A DNA stretch of 5,035 nt from Bacteroidales bacterium (lineage in GTDB: Bacteria; Bacteroidota; Bacteroidia; Bacteroidales; UBA932), in NCBI GenBank assembly GCA_013335275.1, contig JAAXVX010000122.1, positions 1 through 5,035 of the forward strand, written 5' to 3'. Shown here piece after piece: positions 1-5,035 of this stretch (position 1 is its first letter; the number at the start of each line of letters is the position of its first letter). The translations under genes and the position numbers were made by a program. Under the pieces are notes generated by a model that saw only the letters and a list, made by a program, of their open reading frames with translations, had not been told where the DNA came from and did not search any database.

Positions 1-330
1 ATTATTTGAAATTGTGTCCGGATAACTGGCAAAAAGTTCTCCGTTTTTATCAAACAAATATCCGTGCTCAACCGATTCAACAAACTTCAACCGCAACAAT
101 GCCTCAGAAGCCTGATTTTTATCGTCAAAAAATAGAGGCACAACACAATAATCACCTATTAACTTGGCATTCAATACTAAATTTGACTGGGTATTGGCCT
201 TAAGTTTATTTATATCCCAGGTTGCAATGGTAATAAACCCTGCAGATATTGCAGTAAACACAACGAATAAAACAATAACGATTATTTTATTCTTTATGGA
301 AAGGTCTTGTATGAATTGGTATTTAATCAT
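1..330 (-). CDS. CHASE8-domain inner-membrane sensor protein, N-terminal 110 residues (probable sensor kinase or similar; partial)
   Basis: This reading frame starts with ATG at 330-328 and stays open to the left edge, so the gene is truncated by the window. The 110 visible residues begin with a short cytoplasmic segment (MIKYQFIQDLSIKNK). A hydrophobic transmembrane helix follows at about residues 16-36, then a periplasmic segment. From about residue 43 the segment resembles the CHASE8 sensor family (YfiN/TpbB type): a helix ending in 'NAKLIGDYCVVPLFFDD' (about 54-70), then 'ASEALLRLK' (74-82), then the strand pattern 'GYLFDKNGELFASY' (90-103). CHASE8 proteins normally continue through a second membrane helix and HAMP to a GGDEF or histidine-kinase output. 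In Bacteroidota a (hybrid) histidine kinase is the more usual output, but no output domain is visible here. The start codon overlaps the stop of the upstream YfiR-like gene (ATGA), which fixes the start and suggests translational coupling. By analogy with YfiN, the periplasmic domain would be controlled by the neighbouring YfiR-like protein. Confidence is high for a real gene, moderate for CHASE8, and low for any specific output. Confidence 0.8.
   Translation of the reverse strand, partial: MIKYQFIQDLSIKNKIIVIVLFVVFTAISAGFITIATWDINKLKANTQSNLVLNAKLIGDYCVVPLFFDDKNQASEALLRLKFVESVEHGYLFDKNGELFASYPDTISNN
327..330 (-). promoter_or_regulatory. ATGA stop/start overlap (translational coupling site)
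   Basis: The TGA stop of the YfiR-like gene (329-327) shares bases with the ATG of the CHASE8 sensor gene (330-328). There is no obvious Shine-Dalgarno sequence just upstream, where the minus strand reads CCGGAACACTGGTTGGAACAAA in part. Termination-reinitiation would therefore tie synthesis of the sensor to that of its putative periplasmic partner. The overlap is directly visible; the coupling is inferred. Confidence 0.7.
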
Positions 331-884
331 TTTGTTCCAACCAGTGTTCCGGATTTTATCAGCAAACTATTCATCTTAAGCCCCGACTTTCCAAGGGTTA
401 CTCTGTTAATCTCATAACGGATAAATTCATCTACCACAATCAGATTTATTATTGATCCTCTTACTCCGTATCCGTCCTTTTCACTTATTGTGAGGATTGT
501 TTTTCCTGTTGTATAATTAAGTATTTCGTCAAGTTTATCATTTCCTATAGATTTTGAAATCACAAGAATCATGTTGTCTTTAATCTGGTCCACGGAAGTT
601 ATGTAGGTAACCTTAACACTCTTTTCATTAACCTTTATTTTGCTAAAAATTTGTTCAAGTGCCAGAGAAAATTTTTTATCACCGATAACTGCCACTCTGA
701 ATAATGAATCTTTGCTGTACGGATTTTTGGACCAATCAACAAAATGAGTAAATTTCTCTATGTAACCGGCCTTCAATAATTGTTCTCTGGTTTGCGCCTC
801 TCCCCGGCAAGGAATAATTAATCCCGAAAATATAATAATCAGCAGCGCGATATGCTTTCCAATATGTAAAGAGCTTTTTGCCAT
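327..884 (-). CDS. YfiR-family (DUF4154) periplasmic protein
   Basis: This 185-residue protein carries a Sec-type signal peptide: Lys10/His11, a hydrophobic core at about 12-24, and a probable cut near residue 30 (GEA-QT). The mature part matches the YfiR/DUF4154 pattern. It has an opening helix 'KAGYIEKFTHFVDW' (38-51), a strand 'FRVAVIGD' (62-69), a strand 'MILVISKS' (105-112), 'KTILTISEKDGYGVRG' (128-143), and the hallmark C-terminal run 'RYEINRVTLGKSGLKMNSLL' (156-175). Length is normal for the family. In Pseudomonas, YfiR is a periplasmic repressor that binds the CHASE8 domain of the diguanylate cyclase YfiN and is released by the outer-membrane lipoprotein YfiB. Here the gene sits 12 nt after a TonB-dependent receptor gene and overlaps a CHASE8 sensor gene by 4 nt, which supports a relay role between the two membranes (inference). 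The only cysteine, Cys26, lies in the signal peptide within 'IIPC', which is a poor lipobox. The mature domain therefore has no cysteine, unlike the disulfide-bearing Pseudomonas YfiR. Confidence 0.87.
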   Translation of the reverse strand: MAKSSLHIGKHIALLIIIFSGLIIPCRGEAQTREQLLKAGYIEKFTHFVDWSKNPYSKDSLFRVAVIGDKKFSLALEQIFSKIKVNEKSVKVTYITSVDQIKDNMILVISKSIGNDKLDEILNYTTGKTILTISEKDGYGVRGSIINLIVVDEFIRYEINRVTLGKSGLKMNSLLIKSGTLVGTK

Positions 885-896
885 ATCTCGATTAAA

Positions 897-2888
897 TTAT
901 CTGAATAAATTATAAGTTATCATTAACATAATAGTCCTTTGCGGTTGCCTGTATCTTCCGGCAAAGCGGTTAGACGGATGATAATAAACCTCATTGAAAA
1001 AATTATTTACCTTAAGTTGAATATCGAATCCATTGAAATCATTATAGGAAATGGCTCCATGCAGTAAAAATGCACCATCAATTTTATTGTCTCCGGTAGA
1101 AGGTATCAGCATTGGATTGTTTCTTCCTCCAAGATAGTTTGCTCTTAGATTTGCTTTAATGTGTGGCGAGAAAGAATAAGTAACGCCAGCATTTGCCGTA
1201 TGCATGGAAATCTCGGGAATAAGTATTCCTTCGTCTTCGTAAGAGTTGGTATAAGTATAATTTGCGTAAATGGAAAGGCTTTTTGTTGAGTAATTACCGT
1301 AAAATTCTAGACCAAATGTGTTTAGCTTATTTTCATTAACCCATCTTACATCAGTACCAGAAACGTCCAGAGTGAGTTTGTCGTTTATTAAATTTCTGTA
1401 TAGTGATGCCCCGAATGAGAGGTTTTTAAGAATGGAATATGATGTAAACAATTCAAAAGAATGCATTTTTTCCGGTTTCAGTGATTCATTGCCCGTTCCA
1501 TAGTTGTAGTCCCATGGTTTTGGCGCCCTGAAAGCCCTGTTGTACATGAATTTTGCAGTAAATTTACCGGCATTGAATACAAGACCTGCCCGGGGCGTAA
1601 GGACTCGTCCGTAGTAACTTGAAAAATCGTGACGTATCCCTCCGACGAATGACAATTTATTGACTATTTTGTAATTCAGCTGCAAATAATAGCTTAAAAG
1701 GTTGTTGTTAAGCATATCAGGTTTTGCAGGGGCAGGAGGGAGGACAAACTGGGAATTGCTGTTTGAAATAGAAAAACCATCGGAAAGATTTTCAATCTCT
1801 CCAATTATACCGCCAATTACCATCAATTTTTCCGTTGGTGTGTAAATGAGTTGATTATCTAAACCCACTAAGTGGTTTGGCCTGTAATAGCCTACCTGAC
1901 TACCGCTTGTTGTATCTGTCGCCTTAACAATATTATTCACTGTATTTGGATTTACAGTTGCATTACGGTAGTAAAGTGTTGAATTATATGTGATTTTGTC
2001 ATTCTTGTTATTGGTGTATTTTACGAACCCGTTAAGAAAGGATATGTTCCACAATGTGTTTCTGTCGAAATACTTATCATCAATGGATTTATCATTTGTT
2101 GTCATGGACGCCTTTTTATTCTGAAATATAACTCCTGCACTAAAGTTTTTTATTCTCAGTTTTGCCGATAAAGAGAGGTCGTTTTCAAAATTCTCCATTT
2201 CACCGGTCCAGTTGTTATCTCCATTTATTCCCCGCAAATCGGCCTTTTCAGAGATTTTATACATTCCGGAAATTGAATAGGCGATTTCATTCTCGTCGTT
2301 ATAACTTCTTAAGTTAAAATCCATCATTGCGGTATTGAAGGTTCCGCCAAGCATACTTATTTGACCCTTTTTCCCCCAGTTAGAACTTTTTGTAATAATA
2401 TTTATTATTCCGGAAACGGCATTTGTTCCGTAAAGTGTAGATGAAGGCCCGTATACAACCTCGATTCTTTCAATATTTGACATATTGAACTGTCCGCCTC
2501 CGTAAAATCCGCCTGAGTTCAATTCATTAATCTGAACACCGTCAACCAATAACAGAATAAGATTATTCTGGCTGGGAGCGCCTCTCAGAAAAACATAGCT
2601 GTTAAAACCGTTTATATTTCTGAATTGAAATCCCGGTAAGTCGCCTAAAGCCTCCTCAAGCGTAAAATATCCGCGATCTTTAATTTGTTCTGCAGTAATC
2701 ACCTGAACGGTGGCCGATACATCTTTAATTTCCTGCTGAACCTTGGACGCACTGATTACTTTTGTATTCATCAGGTCTGTAAACGACATCTTTAAAATAT
2801 CGTCGGCTTTTAATGTATCTTTTTCCTGAGCAAATACATTTGAAAAGCAATTAACTCCTATCATAAGAAGTAAAAATAGTCTTTTCAT
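897..2888 (-). CDS. TonB-dependent outer-membrane receptor (BtuB/Cir-like architecture)
   Basis: This is a 663-residue outer-membrane receptor, which would use TonB energy to import or sense a ligand. ATG at 2888 is chosen over one 30 nt upstream because it starts a clean signal peptide, 'MKRLFLLLMIGVNCFSNVFA', cleaved before QEKD. A possible TonB-box region, 'LMNTKVISASK', lies at about 39-49. The plug domain spans about 40-167: 'VQVITAEQIKDRG' (61-73), 'LPGFQFRNING' (84-94), 'VFLRGAP' (99-105), 'LLLVDGVQINE' (112-122), and 'RIEVVYGPSSTLYGTNAVSG' (141-160) followed by 'IINIITK'. The rest is a beta-barrel rich in alternating Tyr/Asn/Phe strands, with the family's C-terminal 'VNNFFNEVYYHPSNRFAGR' motif and the end 'ITYNLFR'. 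There is no STN domain (FecA-type signalling) and no carboxypeptidase-like N-terminal domain (SusC-type), and no SusD partner is adjacent. It is the first gene of the putative operon with the YfiR-like and CHASE8 genes, 12 nt before the former. The substrate cannot be assigned. The protein ends in Phe-Arg rather than the usual terminal aromatic residue. Confidence 0.93.
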   Translation of the reverse strand: MKRLFLLLMIGVNCFSNVFAQEKDTLKADDILKMSFTDLMNTKVISASKVQQEIKDVSATVQVITAEQIKDRGYFTLEEALGDLPGFQFRNINGFNSYVFLRGAPSQNNLILLLVDGVQINELNSGGFYGGGQFNMSNIERIEVVYGPSSTLYGTNAVSGIINIITKSSNWGKKGQISMLGGTFNTAMMDFNLRSYNDENEIAYSISGMYKISEKADLRGINGDNNWTGEMENFENDLSLSAKLRIKNFSAGVIFQNKKASMTTNDKSIDDKYFDRNTLWNISFLNGFVKYTNNKNDKITYNSTLYYRNATVNPNTVNNIVKATDTTSGSQVGYYRPNHLVGLDNQLIYTPTEKLMVIGGIIGEIENLSDGFSISNSNSQFVLPPAPAKPDMLNNNLLSYYLQLNYKIVNKLSFVGGIRHDFSSYYGRVLTPRAGLVFNAGKFTAKFMYNRAFRAPKPWDYNYGTGNESLKPEKMHSFELFTSYSILKNLSFGASLYRNLINDKLTLDVSGTDVRWVNENKLNTFGLEFYGNYSTKSLSIYANYTYTNSYEDEGILIPEISMHTANAGVTYSFSPHIKANLRANYLGGRNNPMLIPSTGDNKIDGAFLLHGAISYNDFNGFDIQLKVNNFFNEVYYHPSNRFAGRYRQPQRTIMLMITYNLFR

Positions 2889-2929
2889 AATGGTTGTTTT
2901 ACAAAATAAAACACTCACGGAACTTCAAT

Positions 2930-2963
2930 CAAATATAATAAAAAAGCCTGAAAAACATATAAA
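2930..2963 (-). promoter_or_regulatory. Candidate Bacteroidota-type promoter for the receptor operon
   Basis: The minus strand carries TATATTTG at 2937-2930, an exact match to the Bacteroidota -7 consensus TAnnTTTG. TTTA at 2963-2960, one base from the TTTG -33 element, lies 22 nt upstream, within the tolerated spacing. The predicted leader before the ATG at 2888 is about 35-40 nt. The -7 box abuts the T-rich tail of the metF terminator, so termination and initiation would share sequence. An alternative pairing is TTTG at 2933-2930 with TTATTTTG (2909-2902, one mismatch) at 20-nt spacing, which would give a very short leader. AT-rich DNA makes chance matches likely. Confidence 0.45.
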
Positions 2964-2979
2964 TACTTTTCAGGCTTTT
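2936..2979 (-). terminator. Intrinsic terminator of the metH-metF unit
   Basis: A perfect 13-bp inverted repeat, AAAAGCCTGAAAA (2942-2954) with TTTTCAGGCTTTT (2967-2979), encloses a 12-nt loop. Read on the minus strand, the transcript forms the hairpin and continues into a T-rich tail (TTTTTTATTATATTT). It lies 67 nt past the metF stop. It is oriented to end metF transcription before the receptor gene. The lower stem is A-T rich, so some activity in the opposite direction is possible, but the tail is clearly better on the minus strand and no plus-strand gene needs it. Confidence 0.85.
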
Positions 2980-2994
2980 GTAAAAATATATGGT

Positions 2995-3030
2995 GCGGCT
3001 GCGCCGCGGTTAATTAGCCATGCGGCTGGC
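2995..3030. repeat. GC-rich overlapping inverted repeats in the metF 3' region
   Basis: Within otherwise AT-rich intergenic DNA there is a GC-rich cluster. TGCGGCT occurs twice (2994-3000 and 3021-3027), flanking one GCCGC (3003-3007). GCCGC can pair with the first copy (GCGGC, 2995-2999; 3-nt loop). It can also pair with the second (3022-3026) in a longer stem continued by GGTT/AGCC around an AATT loop, with a 2-nt bulge. The two hairpins are mutually exclusive. This could be a 3'-UTR stabilising structure or a fragment of a dispersed palindromic repeat; the window has no second copy to decide. Confidence 0.35.
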
Positions 3031-3045
3031 AAAATCATTCTGCAA

Positions 3046-3999
3046 TCAGAACGACGCTTTAACTATTCTTGCGATATTATCAGAACCGCCGTATGTGTAA
3101 TAATGTATTCCGGTAACACCCTCTTTTATAAGTTCTTTGGACTGCATGGTTGTCCATTCTATTCCTACTTCGCGAACCTCTTTGTCTGTTGTACACTTTT
3201 GTGCAGCTACATAAAGGTCGTTCGGAAGATCAATATGAAAAGCCTGAGGCAAAAGATTGATATCGTTAAGAGCTGATATTGGTTTTACTCCGGCGATTAT
3301 TGGTATAGTTATGCCTGCCTTAACACATTCGTCCCTGAACTGGAAGAACTTACTGTTGTCAAAAAACATTTGTGTAACAATATAGTGTGCGCCTGCATCA
3401 ACTTTTTTCTTTAAATTCTCAATGTCAATCCGTCTGTTAGGAGCTTCAAAATGCTTCTCCGGATAACCGGCAACCCCTATGCAAAAGTTTGAGGGAGTTG
3501 TAACCTCAAGAGTATCTTCAAGATATTTTCCATTATTCATGTTGGCTATCTGCTCTACCAGTTCATTGGCATGGGAATGGCCGTCTTTGTCGGGGATGAA
3601 ACGGCGGGCACCTTTTTGAGTGTCGCCCCTGAGTGCAAGAACATCGTTGATACCAAGAAAATTCATCTCAATAAGAGCGTTTTCAGTCTCTTCCCTGGAA
3701 AACCCGCCACACAAAATATGAGGAACAACAGTTATGTTGTATTTGTATTTTACAGCTGCAGCCAAGGCAACAGTTCCGGGACGGATTCGTACAATCTTTT
3801 TTTCGATATGTCCGTCCGACCTCTCATAATATGTAGTTTCGTTGCGGTGCGAAGTAAAATTTATATATGCCGGATCAAATTCAATCAATCTGTCGATGGC
3901 AGTATAAATTCTTTCGATGCTGTGACCTCTTAGCGGAGGAAGAAGTTCAAATGTGAACAACGGCCCCCTGGCGTTTTTTATCTTGTCTATTACATTCAT
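3046..3999 (-). CDS. metF: Methylenetetrahydrofolate reductase
   Basis: MetF is a cytoplasmic FAD flavoprotein that reduces 5,10-methylene-THF to 5-methyl-THF, the methyl donor for methionine synthase. This 317-residue protein is slightly longer than the roughly 296-residue E. coli enzyme and spans the whole TIM-barrel family. Visible motifs are 'FTFELLPP' (15-22), equivalent to the FEFFPP motif with the catalytic glutamate at Glu18; 'INFTSHR' (46-52); 'DVLALRGD' (119-126), with Asp126 matching the FAD-tuning Asp120 of E. coli; 'IGVAGYPEKH' (174-183); 'YIVTQMFFDN' (206-215), with Gln210 as the folate-contact glutamine; 'IPIIAGVKPI' (232-241); and 'GIHYYTYGG' (297-305). The ATG at 3999 lies 14 nt after the metH stop and begins the family fold without extra residues. 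No strong Shine-Dalgarno sequence is seen in the 15-nt spacer. It is cotranscribed with metH and ends ahead of a strong terminator. Functional assignment is secure from these motifs together with the metH neighbour. Confidence 0.97.
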   Translation of the reverse strand: MNVIDKIKNARGPLFTFELLPPLRGHSIERIYTAIDRLIEFDPAYINFTSHRNETTYYERSDGHIEKKIVRIRPGTVALAAAVKYKYNITVVPHILCGGFSREETENALIEMNFLGINDVLALRGDTQKGARRFIPDKDGHSHANELVEQIANMNNGKYLEDTLEVTTPSNFCIGVAGYPEKHFEAPNRRIDIENLKKKVDAGAHYIVTQMFFDNSKFFQFRDECVKAGITIPIIAGVKPISALNDINLLPQAFHIDLPNDLYVAAQKCTTDKEVREVGIEWTTMQSKELIKEGVTGIHYYTYGGSDNIARIVKASF

Positions 4000-4014
4000 A
4001 TTCTTTGAGGTTAT

Positions 4015-5035
4015 TTATAAGTTTGGGGCCAGCCATTTGGCGGCCTCTTCTATAGTCATCATTTTGCGGGAGGCATATTCTTTCAGCTGGTCCTGACCAA
4101 TCTTTCCAATGTTAAAGTAGGCAGATTGCGAATGAGAGAAAACATATCCGCTCACTGCTGCTGCCGGTACCATTGCAAAATTTTCTGTAAGCCTTGCTCC
4201 AATTCGCTTTTCTGCTTCGAGTATGTCAAAGATAACTCTTTTTTCGGTATGGTCGGGACAGGCAGGATATCCGGGAGCCGGTCTGATGCCCTTGTATTTT
4301 TGTTTAATCATCTCTTCTACAGATAGATTTTCCTCTGAAGCATAACCCCAATATTCTCTCCTTATTTTTGCATGAAGCCATTCTGCTGCAGCTTCTGCAA
4401 GCCTGTCGCTCAAAATACGAATCATAATCATTGCGTAGTCATCGTCTTTGTACTTGTCAGTTCCGGATTCATCAAGTCCTGCCGTTACAACAAATGCTCC
4501 GATATTGTCAATAATGCCGGTTGATTCAGGAGCAATGTAATCGGCAAGGGAGAGGTTATTTATTCCCTTTTCCTTTTGTTCCTGATTTCTTAAAAAGCAG
4601 AAGGTTGATTTTGGCTCAATTACCTTTACGTCATCGCCGGCTGAGACAGCAGGGAAGAGGCCGAATACCGCTTTTGCTGTTATAAGTTTATCCTCAATTA
4701 TCTTTCTGAGATATATCTGGCCATCATCAAACAATTTCTTTGCCTCTTCCCCTTTTACGGGATCTGAAAAGATTGCGGGATACTTGCCGGACAACTTCCA
4801 TGCAAAGAAAAAGAAGGTCCAGTCTATATAACCTGCAAGTTCTGCAAGATCAATGTTGTTCAGGACATGAATTCCCGGTTGCTTTGGAGCAAAAGGGGAG
4901 AAGTCGCCACAAAACCTGTTCGCACGAGCCTGACTCAGTGTAAGAAGATTCTTTTCGACAACGCGCGAACTGTGAGCATCACGCATTTTGTTATACTTAT
5001 CGCGTATGGATGTAGCATAGTCGATACTGTCTTTG
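4015..5035 (-). CDS. metH: Cobalamin-dependent methionine synthase, C-terminal activation domain (partial)
   Basis: The frame is open to the right edge. The 339 visible residues correspond to essentially the whole S-adenosylmethionine-binding activation domain (Met_synt_B12), which closes the enzyme's C-terminus and supports reductive remethylation of oxidised cob(II)alamin. Using residue 1 at 5034-5032, visible hallmarks are 'YIDWTFFFFAWKLSGKYP' (69-86), whose Asp matches the SAM-contacting Asp of E. coli MetH; 'AVFGLFPA' (122-129); 'DNIGAFVVTAG' (176-186); 'EWLHAKIRREYWGY' (218-231); the diagnostic SAM loop 'RPAPGYPACPDHTEK' (251-265); and the ending 'SGYVFSHSQSAYFNIGKIG' to 'WLAPNL'. The first in-window ATG (4986) is internal, not a start, because homologous sequence continues upstream of it. 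The homocysteine, folate and cobalamin domains must lie beyond the window; whether they are one polypeptide or split cannot be seen. MetH consumes the product of the metF gene 14 nt downstream. Confidence 0.95.
   Translation of the reverse strand, partial: KDSIDYATSIRDKYNKMRDAHSSRVVEKNLLTLSQARANRFCGDFSPFAPKQPGIHVLNNIDLAELAGYIDWTFFFFAWKLSGKYPAIFSDPVKGEEAKKLFDDGQIYLRKIIEDKLITAKAVFGLFPAVSAGDDVKVIEPKSTFCFLRNQEQKEKGINNLSLADYIAPESTGIIDNIGAFVVTAGLDESGTDKYKDDDYAMIMIRILSDRLAEAAAEWLHAKIRREYWGYASEENLSVEEMIKQKYKGIRPAPGYPACPDHTEKRVIFDILEAEKRIGARLTENFAMVPAAAVSGYVFSHSQSAYFNIGKIGQDQLKEYASRKMMTIEEAAKWLAPNL

Noticed and set aside
6..379. Two short plus-strand open frames at the left edge
   Set aside because: They overlap the CHASE8 sensor gene on the opposite strand, have no family resemblance, and lack an initiation context. 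They are antisense shadows.
327..884. YfiR-like protein as a lipoprotein anchored at Cys26
   Set aside because: The sequence before the cysteine is IIP. Proline at -1 and no small residue at -1/-2 do not fit a lipobox, and a signal peptidase I site near residue 30 is more plausible.
897..2888. SusC-type glycan importer
   Set aside because: The protein lacks the N-terminal carboxypeptidase-regulatory-like domain, is much shorter than SusC proteins (about 1000 residues), and has no SusD gene next to it.
2886..2918. Upstream ATG (2918) as start of the receptor
   Set aside because: It would add ten residues (MSVLFCKTTI) ahead of a complete signal peptide that starts at 2888, and it would leave almost no leader after the candidate promoter.
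2889..3045. Cobalamin or SAM riboswitch ahead of the receptor gene
   Set aside because: The gap is 157 nt and is mostly taken by the terminator and GC-rich hairpins. No B12-box-like sequence or multi-stem riboswitch layout was recognised, and the space after the likely transcription start is only about 35-40 nt.
2890..3276. Plus-strand open frame of 128 codons across the metF-receptor gap
   Set aside because: It runs through the terminator hairpin and antisense into metF, and its translation resembles no protein family and has no plausible domain.
3571..3933. Plus-strand open frame of 120 codons inside metF
   Set aside because: It is entirely antisense to well-conserved metF motifs. The cysteine- and serine-rich translation is typical of a shadow frame.
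4984..4986. ATG at 4986 as the metH start, giving a free-standing 323-residue activation protein
   Set aside because: The frame is open to the window edge, and the 16 extra residues upstream (including 'DSIDYATSIRDKYNK') fit the N-terminal helix of the activation domain. No promoter or stop separates them.

Overview
This window reads as an AT-rich bacterial chromosome segment, most likely from the phylum Bacteroidota. The basis is a promoter-like TAnnTTTG box, the lack of Shine-Dalgarno sequences ahead of most genes, and the character of the proteins. All five recognisable genes lie on the minus strand, so transcription runs from the right edge to the left edge. The first and last genes are cut by the window ends.

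Right part (about 3046-5035): the C-terminal activation domain of cobalamin-dependent methionine synthase (metH, truncated at the right edge) is followed after 14 nt by a complete methylenetetrahydrofolate reductase (metF). MetF makes the 5-methyl-THF that MetH uses to methylate homocysteine, so the pair is one methionine/one-carbon operon. It ends at a strong 13-bp hairpin terminator (2942-2979). Between metF and the terminator is a short GC-rich stretch of overlapping inverted repeats.

Left part (1-2888): a second transcription unit starts right at the terminator. It encodes a TonB-dependent outer-membrane receptor, then after 12 nt a periplasmic YfiR-like (DUF4154) protein, then with an ATGA stop/start overlap the N-terminus of a membrane protein. 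That last protein has one transmembrane helix and a periplasmic CHASE8-like sensor domain, and its output domain lies beyond the left edge. YfiR and CHASE8 are the two interacting periplasmic modules of the Pseudomonas YfiBNR (TpbB) signalling system, where YfiR represses the diguanylate cyclase YfiN. Here the outer-membrane partner encoded beside them is a TonB-dependent receptor rather than the OmpA-like lipoprotein YfiB. The inferred reading is a three-gene envelope-spanning sensory module: receptor, periplasmic relay, inner-membrane sensor. The ligand and the output enzyme cannot be read from this window.

No tRNA, rRNA, mobile element, CRISPR array or riboswitch was seen. No stretch longer than about 160 nt lacks a gene.
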